Origin: Sphingobacteriales bacterium
GTDB lineage: Bacteria > Bacteroidota > Bacteroidia > Chitinophagales > JADIYW01
Direction of reading: 5' to 3'
Length of the DNA stretch: 64,000 nt
Assembly (NCBI GenBank): GCA_016699615.1
Contig: CP064984.1
Location: 2,204,001-2,268,000 of the forward strand
Part shown: positions 43,727 to 52,206 of the stretch, one piece after another
How positions within the stretch are numbered: position 1 is the first letter of the stretch
Layout of the letters: every line of letters begins with the position of its first letter
Made by a program: the position numbers and the translations under genes
Notes under the pieces: generated by a model
What the model was told of the DNA's origin: nothing
What the model saw: the letters and a program-made list of their open reading frames with translations, nothing else
The model's database searches: none

Positions 43727-45240
43727 TTTTCTTTTTTTATCATTTCTAAATTAATATTTTTCTTGATAGGAATTAACACCGAACTTGTTTTTACTGAATA
43801 GGTATTTGAAGTGTAATTTTCTTTTGATACTTCAATTGCATAATTTTGATTGGGTAATAAATAGGTTTCAAAAATACCTTTTTTATTGGTGTAAAATATT
43901 TGCTCTTGATTAGTCTGTTGGTTGGTAATTTTAATACGCACACTATCTAAAGCAATATTTCCATCATATATGGTATAATGTATTAGTAAATCATCATAAT
44001 TAAAAATATAAATATCATCAGCGCCTTTTCCTTCTGGTCTATTCGATGAAATATAACCTTTAGTATAATTTGAATCTAAGAAGAAACCAAAATCATCAGC
44101 TGAAGAATTAATAGGCATTCCAAGATTTTCGGCTTCTAAGTATTCGCCACTTCTGCTGAGTATTGTTTTAAAAATATCCATTCCACCAAAACCTTGATGT
44201 CCTGTTGAAGAAAAATACAAGGTACCATCATTATGAATAAATGGATAGCGTTCGTCGCCAGCTGTATTGATGTTTTTTCCAGCATTTTTAGGTTTGCTCC
44301 ACACACCATTTGTATACATACTGTAGTAAATGTCTTTTCCACCAAAACCACCAGCTCTATCAGAAGTAAAAAATATTTTATCGCCATCATGATTAATACT
44401 TGGATAAGCACACGAATATTCAACATCATTAAACGAAAGTTCTTTAAAATCTTTTGTTTCGCTATTATTTAATTTTGCTTCAAATATTTTTAGTGTAACA
44501 TCACCTTTTTTATTTTTTATAGCATCACCATATTGTACATTATTTTTGGTGTAATATATTTTGTTAGATGCAAGATGTACGCTTGCTGGTCCACTATTAA
44601 AATTTTTAGAATTAATAATTCCTTTCATTGGTTCAATAGTCCATGATGTGTCAGCTTTTTTTTCAGCTACATATACTTTCGAATAACTCATGCCATCATA
44701 TGCATTTGTTTTTCCTTCTCTAGATGATGTGAAAATAATTTGATTACCAAAATCAACAGCACAAAAATCAGATGCATTAGAATTTATCCAATCTAAATTT
44801 TTAAATTTTATTTTGCGTTTTGGTGTCAATGATTGATTGGCTTTAGCACATGATTCTAATAATGTTTTTACTAAAATAGAATCATTGGGTTTGGTATCCA
44901 AATATCCTTGTAGCCACTTGTCAGCATCAAGATATTTGTTGTTATTCATTAGTATTTGACCATAGTACAGCCAATTCTTTTTATTTGAATTTTTATCAGC
45001 TACAACTATAGCATAATATTTTTCGGCATTTACAAAGTCATTTGTCTTTCTATAGCATTCAGCAATTTTTCTAATAGCTTGTATGTTTCCTTTTTCTGCT
45101 AATGGCTTTAATTCTACAATAGCTTCAGAATATTTATAGTCTAGCATCAATTCATCTGCTTTTTTGGTAGACTGAGCTGATAAAGAAAAGTATTGTGCTG
45201 TTAAAAATATAATAAAAATACTTCTAAAAAATAAATGCAT
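43723..45240 (-). CDS. PorE-like protein: TPR, WD40-type propeller, carboxypeptidase-regulatory-like domain
   Basis: 505 residues. Signal peptide about 1-22, TPR repeats at about 25-135 (ADELMLDYKYSEAI, YYGQILMNNNKYLDA), a PD40-type beta propeller at about 150-410 (IIFTSSREG, IFFTSDRAGGFGGKDIYYS, LYFSSTGHQGFGGMDIF, GYISSNRPEGKGADDIY) and a carboxypeptidase-regulatory-like fold at about 415-500. This is the architecture of T9SS components PorE/SprE and PG1058-like OmpA proteins, but the C-terminal OmpA peptidoglycan-binding domain is missing. It ends naturally by position, 4 nt into the convergent gene. An envelope role is likely. Confidence 0.82.
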   Translation of the reverse strand: MHLFFRSIFIIFLTAQYFSLSAQSTKKADELMLDYKYSEAIVELKPLAEKGNIQAIRKIAECYRKTNDFVNAEKYYAIVVADKNSNKKNWLYYGQILMNNNKYLDADKWLQGYLDTKPNDSILVKTLLESCAKANQSLTPKRKIKFKNLDWINSNASDFCAVDFGNQIIFTSSREGKTNAYDGMSYSKVYVAEKKADTSWTIEPMKGIINSKNFNSGPASVHLASNKIYYTKNNVQYGDAIKNKKGDVTLKIFEAKLNNSETKDFKELSFNDVEYSCAYPSINHDGDKIFFTSDRAGGFGGKDIYYSMYTNGVWSKPKNAGKNINTAGDERYPFIHNDGTLYFSSTGHQGFGGMDIFKTILSRSGEYLEAENLGMPINSSADDFGFFLDSNYTKGYISSNRPEGKGADDIYIFNYDDLLIHYTIYDGNIALDSVRIKITNQQTNQEQIFYTNKKGIFETYLLPNQNYAIEVSKENYTSNTYSVKTSSVLIPIKKNINLEMIKKEN

Positions 45241-45261
45241 AAACTGGATTTTTTATGTGAT

Positions 45262-46098
45262 TCAAATATCTACTATTTTTATAAAATTGTCAATTTCTAT
45301 TCCTTTTTCTGATTTTTTTAATGTACATGCTTCAATATCTTTATCATGCTCAAAGAATAATATATGTCTGTTTTCATATGCTCTTTCTAGTAGTATGATT
45401 TTTTCTTTCATGGTTTCTAATGGACGAATGTCATAAGCCATTACAAATGGTAGCCTAATATGGTGATGTGATGGAATTAAATCAGCACAATAGGTAATTA
45501 TTTTTTCATTGTAATAAATATGACAAATGAGCATGGCTTCTGTATGTCCAAATACTTGTTCTAATTCAATTTTATCACTGTTAAAATCTTCACTGTCTAC
45601 AAATTTAAGTTTTCCAGATTGTTGTATTGGTACTAATATTTCTTGTAGAAAAGATGCTTTTTCACGCGGGTTTGGATTGTTTGCCCATTGCCATTGCGCA
45701 TAGCTTGTCCAAATATTTGCATTAGGAAATCTTAGTATAGCATTTTGATTTTCATCTCTTGTAAGTACACCACAACAATGATCAAAGTGTAGGTGTGTCA
45801 GGATAATATCTGTTATGTCTTCTGGTTTGAAACCATGTTTCGCTAATGAACTTTCTAGTGTGTCATCTCCATGAGGAAAGTATCTACTTCTATAAGTTTC
45901 ATTCATAAAATCGCCAATGCCAGCATCAATTAATATTAATCTATTATCATCTTCAATTAACAAGCATCTTAATGCCCAAATGCACATATTGTTTTCATCA
46001 GCAGGATGTAGTTTTTGCCACAATGTTTTAGGTACTACACCAAACATGGCACCACCATCTAATTTAAAGTATCCAGTATCTATTGTATATAGTTTCAT
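45262..46098 (-). CDS. metallo-beta-lactamase-fold hydrolase
   Basis: 278 residues. The HxHxDH metal site is in ILTHLHFDHCCGVL (near 98-111), with a following VFGHTEAMLICHIY, YCADLIPSHHHI and LFFEHDKDIE, resembling the lactonase-like branch (AttM/AhlL type). Substrate unknown. It lies 3 nt downstream of galT on the same strand, so the two are co-transcribed, and 21 nt upstream of the PorE-like gene. Confidence 0.9.
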   Translation of the reverse strand: MKLYTIDTGYFKLDGGAMFGVVPKTLWQKLHPADENNMCIWALRCLLIEDDNRLILIDAGIGDFMNETYRSRYFPHGDDTLESSLAKHGFKPEDITDIILTHLHFDHCCGVLTRDENQNAILRFPNANIWTSYAQWQWANNPNPREKASFLQEILVPIQQSGKLKFVDSEDFNSDKIELEQVFGHTEAMLICHIYYNEKIITYCADLIPSHHHIRLPFVMAYDIRPLETMKEKIILLERAYENRHILFFEHDKDIEACTLKKSEKGIEIDNFIKIVDI

Positions 46099-46101
46099 AA
46101 T

Positions 46102-47076
46102 TTATTTGTTTAGTGCTGTTCTTAATTCAATAGCTGTTTCTTCTACACTTTTAGTGTTTGTTGCTGCCCATGCACCAGTTTCTGAACTTGCGTAGTATTT
46201 TATAACATTTTTTGCACGCCAAGGCGGGTAGAATTCTATATGAAATCTATAGAATTTTCTTTGATCAGCTTCCAAATATTCATTGCTATTTACTACACCT
46301 TGGTGTACACACATCATAAATGGGAAAATACAATCATATAAATTGTCAAACATCTTTACTGCTTTCTTTAATACTATCGCTAATTCTAATTGTTCAGCAT
46401 CATTAAAATCGTTGATATATAATTTTTCTTTCTTACTCACAATAAATATGCCATAAGGATAGTCGGTAAAATACGGCAAGAAGATTGAAAATGTTTCGCT
46501 TTCAAATATTATCCTTTGTCTGTCTTTTGTTTCTTCCAATAAAATCTCATCAAACATATTTTTTTGATGTGTTTCAAAATATGTTTTACAATTGTCAAGC
46601 TCTGTTTTTAATTTTAGTGGAATGAAAGGATAAGCATAAATTTGTCCATGTGGATGTGGCATAGTTACACCAACATCTTCGCCTCTGTTTTCAAATGGAA
46701 AGATATACTTTACTTTTTTATATTCTTTATGGAAATTAAATCTTTCAATCCAGAGTTGAACTAATTTTTGTACATGTTCATCAGATAATTCATAAATTTG
46801 GGCATCATGCTTGGGTGAATATAACACAACTTCACAGGCACCTTTTGCACCATGTGTTTCATACAATGGATTGTCATTCTGTTCTATATTTTCATTTGCA
46901 TAGCTTAGTGCAGGGAAATCATTTGGGTATAAAAAAACATCAAAATCATTGGGTACTTTCTTGCCTTCTCCAGTACAAAATGCACACCAATCTTTTGGCA
47001 TATTTGGCCTATGCTGTCTATTAGCAGCAACAATAGTGTATGTATTTAATAATGGGTTGTATCTCAATGAAGACAT
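46102..47076 (-). CDS. galT: galactose-1-phosphate uridylyltransferase
   Basis: 324 residues from the ATG at 47076 (MSSLRYN); a longer frame to 47103 is less natural because a -7-like box (47081-47088) sits there. Seen: zinc-type Cys pair in DWCAFCTGEG, the FENRGEDVG segment, and the nucleotidylated histidine motif VTMPHPHGQIYAYP. It exchanges UMP between UDP-glucose and galactose-1-phosphate (Leloir pathway). No galK or galE is present. Confidence 0.92.
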   Translation of the reverse strand: MSSLRYNPLLNTYTIVAANRQHRPNMPKDWCAFCTGEGKKVPNDFDVFLYPNDFPALSYANENIEQNDNPLYETHGAKGACEVVLYSPKHDAQIYELSDEHVQKLVQLWIERFNFHKEYKKVKYIFPFENRGEDVGVTMPHPHGQIYAYPFIPLKLKTELDNCKTYFETHQKNMFDEILLEETKDRQRIIFESETFSIFLPYFTDYPYGIFIVSKKEKLYINDFNDAEQLELAIVLKKAVKMFDNLYDCIFPFMMCVHQGVVNSNEYLEADQRKFYRFHIEFYPPWRAKNVIKYYASSETGAWAATNTKSVEETAIELRTALNK

Positions 47077-47080
47077 AAAG

Positions 47081-47088
47081 CAAATATC
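47081..47088 (-). promoter_or_regulatory. -7-like box of galT, 4 nt from the start codon
   Basis: The reverse strand reads GATATTTG, then CTTT, then ATG. One base off TAnnTTTG; same 4-nt spacing as four other genes of the window. Confidence 0.35.
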
Positions 47089-47120
47089 TATTAAAATTAC
47101 CAAATATTATAAGAATTTAA

Positions 47121-47128
47121 TATCTTTG
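47121..47128 (+). promoter_or_regulatory. -7 box of the DUF5723 gene
   Basis: TATCTTTG, an exact TAnnTTTG match, 17 nt before the ATG at 47146. It lies in the divergent gap with galT. Confidence 0.5.
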
Positions 47129-47145
47129 TTAAAACTACACATTTT

Positions 47146-48546
47146 ATGAAAAAAATATTCTTAGTTTTAGGTATACTACTAACTATACATCAGACACAAG
47201 CACAGAATTTTATTGGCGCACATTATTCTACCAAAGATGCCATGATTACAAATTCATTGAATCCAGCATTGCCAGTAGCAGGCGATGTAAAGTGGCAAGT
47301 AAATTTATTGGGTGTAAATGTGAATGCAGGAAATAACTATTTTGGATTAAATGGTTTGAAAGGCATTGCCAAAGACTTTGATAAAGAAACATCATTGATT
47401 CAGATTTTAGATGGCAAACGAAAAAACTTACATGTTAATCTTGGATTCAACGGTCCAGGTGCATTTATAAGAATTAAAAAAACAAATGCAATAACTTTTG
47501 GTGTAAGAGGAAGAGCAGTCGCAACTATAAATGATATGAACCAAGATTTGGTGTATTCATTGTACAATGATTTTAGCAATATCTTAGATTGGGCGCCAAC
47601 TTTTAAAGATGAAAGAGGCGCAGGTGCAGTAAATGTATATCATGAAATATATGCAGGGTTTGGAAAATCAATCAATATAGGAGATAGACATGCAATTCAC
47701 TTAGGTGTAAATGCTAAATTAATTACAAATGTTTTTAACGCACAGTTTGATGTTAATGATTTGAATTTTAATAAATTTGTTACAAGCGCAACTGATAGTT
47801 TTATAAACGTAGGCAATACAAACTTTAATTTTTTAGTTTCAGATAGAATTGATGATGGATTTAAGTACAAATTTGGAATTAATGGATTTGGATTTGATGT
47901 TGGCGCAATCTATGAACTAAAAAAACAAGGCACAAATGAACATTTCTTATTATTAGGTTTGTCAGTTAATGATATAGGAAGAAATAGCTACACACTAGGA
48001 AAAAATAGTAGAACATTTGTTGGGAATAATACAAATGTACATGCAAGTGAATTAGTAAATGGAGATGGAAGTACTATAAATATTGATGAAGTATTAGATA
48101 AATTAGGAACCAATGTAACGCCAACAGGAAAACATAAAATGAAATTGCCAATGGCTATCAATGTTTTCGCAGATGTAAGAATAGTAAAAATGTTTTATGC
48201 AAATGCAAATTTTCAAATCAATCCATATTCTTTCAAAAAAGGCGATCCTAAAGCAAATTTACCAGATAATATTACAATTACACCAAGGTTTGAAACTAGA
48301 ATTTTCTCAGCATATCTTCCAGTAAATTGGAATAAATACTCAGGATTTAATGCTGGTGCAGCTATCAGACTTGGGCAATTTACTTTGGGTTCTAGTAATA
48401 TCATTACAGCATTCATCAAAAAACCATTTACAGGTATGGATGTTTATTTGAATATTGGATTTGGAAAAATAGACAAAGGCAATAAGTCTAAAAAAGCGAA
48501 AGACGAAAAAACAAAAGAAGAAAAACAAAAATCTGATGAAAATTAA
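47146..48546 (+). CDS. DUF5723 outer-membrane beta-barrel-like protein
   Basis: 466 residues. Signal peptide about 1-19 (ending TQAQ). The rest has alternating aromatic/glycine strands of a PorV/FadL-like barrel; NPALPVAGDVKWQVNLLGVNV near 35-55 and a late NWNKYSGFNAGAAIRLGQF match the Bacteroidota DUF5723 family. The end is a Lys/Glu-rich tail outside the barrel. Role unknown; some relatives sit next to outer-membrane assembly genes. The next small gene starts 11 nt inside its 3' end. Confidence 0.82.
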   Translation: MKKIFLVLGILLTIHQTQAQNFIGAHYSTKDAMITNSLNPALPVAGDVKWQVNLLGVNVNAGNNYFGLNGLKGIAKDFDKETSLIQILDGKRKNLHVNLGFNGPGAFIRIKKTNAITFGVRGRAVATINDMNQDLVYSLYNDFSNILDWAPTFKDERGAGAVNVYHEIYAGFGKSINIGDRHAIHLGVNAKLITNVFNAQFDVNDLNFNKFVTSATDSFINVGNTNFNFLVSDRIDDGFKYKFGINGFGFDVGAIYELKKQGTNEHFLLLGLSVNDIGRNSYTLGKNSRTFVGNNTNVHASELVNGDGSTINIDEVLDKLGTNVTPTGKHKMKLPMAINVFADVRIVKMFYANANFQINPYSFKKGDPKANLPDNITITPRFETRIFSAYLPVNWNKYSGFNAGAAIRLGQFTLGSSNIITAFIKKPFTGMDVYLNIGFGKIDKGNKSKKAKDEKTKEEKQKSDEN

Positions 48547-48718
48547 GTTCCTCTTACTAATTCTAGTTGTATTGGTTTCTGCATTCCGTGTTGACGCATA
48601 TGCTGATACTGTAAAAAAGAAAAGTTGTCCCAAGAAAGTATATATTCCAGGAGGTAGTTCAAAGAAAGGAAATAAATATCAGAAAGTAAGTAAGCGCAAA
48701 AAAATAAAAACTCATTAA
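48536..48718 (+). CDS. small basic secreted peptide
   Basis: 60 residues. Residues 1-22 form a signal peptide; the mature part (about 36 residues) is very basic, with many Lys and a single Cys in KKSCPKKVY. It overlaps the 3' end of the DUF5723 gene by 11 nt in another frame and lies 5 nt before the rRNA methyltransferase frame, so it is translationally linked to both. No family recognised. The basic mature part resembles periplasmic or cell-surface binding peptides, or an antimicrobial-like peptide; both are guesses. Confidence 0.5.
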   Translation: MKIKFLLLILVVLVSAFRVDAYADTVKKKSCPKKVYIPGGSSKKGNKYQKVSKRKKIKTH

Positions 48719-48723
48719 GAAAT

Positions 48724-49986
48724 TTGTCGGAATTTATTTACAGTATAAGATACAACAAGGCTAAAGTTGCGCCTAAAATTTCAAATCAAGTTGCTTGGGA
48801 AAACGCTGCAACTTATATTAATAAATTGGATTTTATTCTTGAACCAGAATGGCATGCAGGAAGCTATTATGTGCAAGAAAGTAGCTCTATGTTTTTAGGC
48901 TATATTCTAGAGCAAATTTCAGTAGAAAAACAAGATGTTATTGCTTTAGATTTGTGTGCAGCACCAGGAGGAAAATCTACACATATTCTAGATAAACTAA
49001 ATAAAAATTCAATACTAATTTCAAATGAGTTAGTGCCAAAAAGAAATGCCATTTTAAAAGAAAATTTAATAAGATGGGGAAATTCGAATGTAATTGTTAC
49101 ACAAAATGAAACTAAGTATTTCAATAGTTTTAATCAGTTTTTTGATGTAGTAGTTGTAGATGCACCATGCAGTGGCGAAGGATTGTTTAAGAGAAATCCA
49201 GATGCAATGAAGGAGTGGAGCGAAGAGAATGTTGCTATGTGCGCTACAAGACAAAGAGAAATATTACAACATATTATTCCAGCAATTAGAGAAGATGGAT
49301 ATTTAATATATTCTACATGTACTTTCCAACAATGCGAAAACGAAGACCAAATATCATTCTTGTTGCAAAATGGTTTTGAACTTGTAGATATTGATGCATC
49401 AACATTTGAAGAAATATCTTCAGGAAGCATAAAAAATACATTTAGATTTGAACTTGAGAAAGTAAAAGGCTCAGGATTTTTTATCGCATGTTTAAGGAAA
49501 ATAAAATCATCTAATAATTACAGCATCAATCAAACAAATAAAATATTTTATAATAAAATTGAAACCATACAATTTAAAAACTTAGGCGAATGGATTGAAA
49601 ATTCAGAACAATACAATACATATTCATTCAAAGAAAATTTATATATCATCAACAAAAAATTCGATTCCATTCTATATGCAATTAAAAACAATTTATACAT
49701 TACATATTTTGGAGTAGAAATTGGAATTTTAAAAAAAGACATTTTTATTCCAGCACATGCATTAGCATTGTCTACAGTAATAAATAAAAGTATAGATAAG
49801 GTTGAAGTAGATAAAAAAATAGCAGTAAATTACTTGAAGAAAAATGAAATTCAACTTGAATACAATAAACAAAAATCAACGTGGTGTATAATACAACATG
49901 TACAACTAAATATAGGCTGGATAAAAATTTTACAAAATAGGGTGAATAACTATTTGCCAAATCATTGGAGAATATTAAAACAATAA
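48724..49986 (+). CDS. RsmF/NOL1-type rRNA cytosine-C5 methyltransferase
   Basis: 420 residues from TTG at 48724; homologues have some 20-30 more N-terminal residues, and there is no ATG in frame, so the N-terminus is short or uses a weak start. The Rossmann core is intact: ALDLCAAPGGKSTHIL (SAM site), VVVVDAPCSGEGLFKRNPDA (motif IV Cys) and LIYSTCTFQQCENEDQIS (motif VI catalytic Cys). The C-terminal region of about 120 residues is the RsmF-type PUA-like part. It methylates 16S rRNA cytosine. Followed by the DUF255 gene after 1 nt. Confidence 0.88.
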   Translation: MSEFIYSIRYNKAKVAPKISNQVAWENAATYINKLDFILEPEWHAGSYYVQESSSMFLGYILEQISVEKQDVIALDLCAAPGGKSTHILDKLNKNSILISNELVPKRNAILKENLIRWGNSNVIVTQNETKYFNSFNQFFDVVVVDAPCSGEGLFKRNPDAMKEWSEENVAMCATRQREILQHIIPAIREDGYLIYSTCTFQQCENEDQISFLLQNGFELVDIDASTFEEISSGSIKNTFRFELEKVKGSGFFIACLRKIKSSNNYSINQTNKIFYNKIETIQFKNLGEWIENSEQYNTYSFKENLYIINKKFDSILYAIKNNLYITYFGVEIGILKKDIFIPAHALALSTVINKSIDKVEVDKKIAVNYLKKNEIQLEYNKQKSTWCIIQHVQLNIGWIKILQNRVNNYLPNHWRILKQ

Positions 49987-49987
49987 C

Positions 49988-50737
49988 ATGAATCAATTAA
50001 AGCATGAAACTTCACCATATTTATTACAACATAAAAATAATCCAGTAAATTGGTATGCTTGGAATAATGAAGCTTTAAGCATAGCAAAAAATGAAAACAA
50101 ACTAATATTGGTTTCTGTAGGATACGCAGCTTGTCATTGGTGTCATGTAATGGAACACGAAAGTTTTGAAGACAATGAAGTAGCAGCAATTATGAATCAA
50201 TATTTTGTAGCTATAAAAGTAGATAGAGAAGAAAGACCAGATATAGATCAAATTTATATGAATGCTGCGCAAATTACGAGTGGGCAAGGTGGTTGGCCAC
50301 TCAATGTAGTTTGTTTGCCAGATGGTAAACCAATTTATGGTGCAACATATTTCCCAAAAGAAAATTGGATGCAATTTTTATTGCATTTTCAAAACTTGTT
50401 TGTAAACGAATATGATAAAGTATTCAACCAAGCAGACAGAATTTCTAAAGGTTTACAAAGTATAGATATAATTGAATTAAACCCTGAAAAAGTAAGTTTT
50501 ACAAAAGCACATTTGTACGAAATTTGGAACAATTGGCAACCAAAATTAGATATGGAATTTGGTGGAAGAAGTGGCGCACCAAAATTTATGATGCCAAACA
50601 ATCTTGAGTTTTTGTTGAGATATGCATATCAAACAAATGATAAAGAATGCAACGCATACATCAAAACGACACTTAAAAAATGGCATTTGGTGGCGTGCAT
50701 GACGTATTGGGTGGTGGCTTTGCAAGATACAGCGTAG
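49988..50737 (+). CDS. thioredoxin-domain (DUF255/YyaL) protein, N-terminal part (frameshifted)
   Basis: 249 residues. Start signature LKHETSPYLLQHKNNPVNWY and YAACHWCHVMEHESF (CxxC of the thioredoxin-like domain) identify the YyaL/SSP411-like family, which joins a thioredoxin fold to an (alpha/alpha)6 barrel. The true reading runs to TTLKK at 50679 and then leaves frame: the A run 50675-50680 has six A where seven are needed. The last 19 residues of this piece are out of frame and not real. With one base restored the gene is 49988-51993, 668 residues. Confidence 0.9.
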   Translation: MNQLKHETSPYLLQHKNNPVNWYAWNNEALSIAKNENKLILVSVGYAACHWCHVMEHESFEDNEVAAIMNQYFVAIKVDREERPDIDQIYMNAAQITSGQGGWPLNVVCLPDGKPIYGATYFPKENWMQFLLHFQNLFVNEYDKVFNQADRISKGLQSIDIIELNPEKVSFTKAHLYEIWNNWQPKLDMEFGGRSGAPKFMMPNNLEFLLRYAYQTNDKECNAYIKTTLKKWHLVACMTYWVVALQDTA

Positions 50738-51993
50738 ATGCTATTTGGAAAGTACCACATTTTGAAAAGATGTTGTATGATAATGCACAATTATTGAGTA
50801 TATATGCAATGGCGTTTCAGCAAACCAAAAGACCAATGTATAAGTCAGTTTGCAACAATATATTGAGTTGGATAAATAGAGAAATGACGGATGAAAGTGG
50901 TGGAATTTATGCTTCTTTAGATGCAGACAGCGAAGGTGTTGAAGGCAAATTTTATTGCTTTACTTATGATGAGTTTGTAGATGCATTTATTGATGATACA
51001 GCGTTGTTGGAATTAGCAAAAGAATTATACAATGTAACAGAACTTGGAAATTTTGAACATGGCATGAATGTCTTATTCAGAACACAAGAACATGAATATT
51101 TCTGCGAAAAATACCAATGTACAAATGAAGTTTTCCAACAGAATGTAAATCAAATAAACGCATTATTGTTTGCAAAAAGACAACATAAAATAAGACCAAA
51201 TCTTGATGATAAAATTCTAACAGAATGGAATGCTTTGCTGATAAAAGGTTTGGTAGATGCGTACAAAGCATTTGATGATGATAGATATCTAGAAAAAGCA
51301 GAAAGTATACATCGATTTATTGCTAAAAATAGTTTGCAAGCAGATGGTAGATTGTATAGAAGTTTTAAAAATGGCAAAGTGTCTATCAATGGATTTTTAC
51401 AAGATTATGTATTTTATATAGAAGCATTAATTAGTTTATATCAAGTTACGTTTAATGAAAATTATTTGCAAACAGCAAATCAATTGCTACAATATTGTAT
51501 GCAACATTTTTATGATGATGATAATAAAATGTTTTATATCACTTCTGATTTAGATGAAAAACTAATTGTACGTAGTATGGATAGTAGTGATAATGTAATT
51601 CCTGCAGCAAACTCACAAATGGCAAAATGTTTATTATTGATGAGTAAGTATTTTGAAGAAGAGAAATATTATGAAATAGCAAGAGCAATGCTCAATAATG
51701 TTTTGCATGATGTAATAAAAAATGCTTCGTTTTTTAGTAATTGGGCAATAGTTTTAGATATGATATTGCACCAAAATAAAGAATTAGTAATTTCAGGAAT
51801 TGATGCAAAAAATATAATAAAGGAAATCAACCAAAAATACTTACCAAATATTTTAATAGCAGGCAGTGTTACAGAAAGTAGTTTGCCACTTACACAGCAT
51901 AGATTTTCAGAAAATGAAACATTGTTTTTCCTTTGTGAAAATAAAAGTTGCCAGCTTCCAGTCAAAAGTATTATCGAATTAGATTTGAAATAA
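50680..51993 (+). CDS. DUF255/YyaL protein, C-terminal barrel part (frameshifted)
   Basis: 437 residues beginning at an ATG formed by the last A of the six-A run. MAFGGVHDVLGGGFARYSVD is an internal YyaL motif normally preceded by TL-KK, so this is the continuation of 49988-50737. It carries HFEKMLYDNAQLL, SLDADSEGVEGKFYCFT, ILTEWNALLIKGL and other GlcNAc-2-epimerase-like barrel motifs. The broken reading resembles the nrdA break. Confidence 0.9.
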   Translation: MAFGGVHDVLGGGFARYSVDAIWKVPHFEKMLYDNAQLLSIYAMAFQQTKRPMYKSVCNNILSWINREMTDESGGIYASLDADSEGVEGKFYCFTYDEFVDAFIDDTALLELAKELYNVTELGNFEHGMNVLFRTQEHEYFCEKYQCTNEVFQQNVNQINALLFAKRQHKIRPNLDDKILTEWNALLIKGLVDAYKAFDDDRYLEKAESIHRFIAKNSLQADGRLYRSFKNGKVSINGFLQDYVFYIEALISLYQVTFNENYLQTANQLLQYCMQHFYDDDNKMFYITSDLDEKLIVRSMDSSDNVIPAANSQMAKCLLLMSKYFEEEKYYEIARAMLNNVLHDVIKNASFFSNWAIVLDMILHQNKELVISGIDAKNIIKEINQKYLPNILIAGSVTESSLPLTQHRFSENETLFFLCENKSCQLPVKSIIELDLK

Positions 51994-52011
51994 AATTTCT
52001 ATCTTAGAGCA

Positions 52012-52206
52012 ATGCAGCAAGCACAAGATACTACTCAATCATCACTAAAAACCAAACTGCTTTTTTCTACAGGACAAATAGGTTGGTGCTTAGCAATGTT
52101 TGGCTTCTCAGATCTAATGTGTATGTTTTATCTACCACCAGATAATGGCGTACCATTGTTCAAAGCATTTATATATCAAAGCCAATTTTGCAAATATTTA
52201 CAGTAA
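52012..52206 (+). CDS. MFS (GPH-type) symporter, N-terminal part (frameshifted)
   Basis: 64 residues with the first membrane helix (KLLFSTGQIGWCLAMFGFSD). The final residues after YQS are out of frame. Between 52182 and 52189 the sequence reads AGC CAA where AGC CCA ATT would continue the protein, that is, one base (most simply a C) is missing. With one base restored, 52012-53375 gives 454 residues, normal for a glycoside-pentoside-hexuronide-type transporter. Substrate not identifiable. Confidence 0.82.
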   Translation: MQQAQDTTQSSLKTKLLFSTGQIGWCLAMFGFSDLMCMFYLPPDNGVPLFKAFIYQSQFCKYLQ

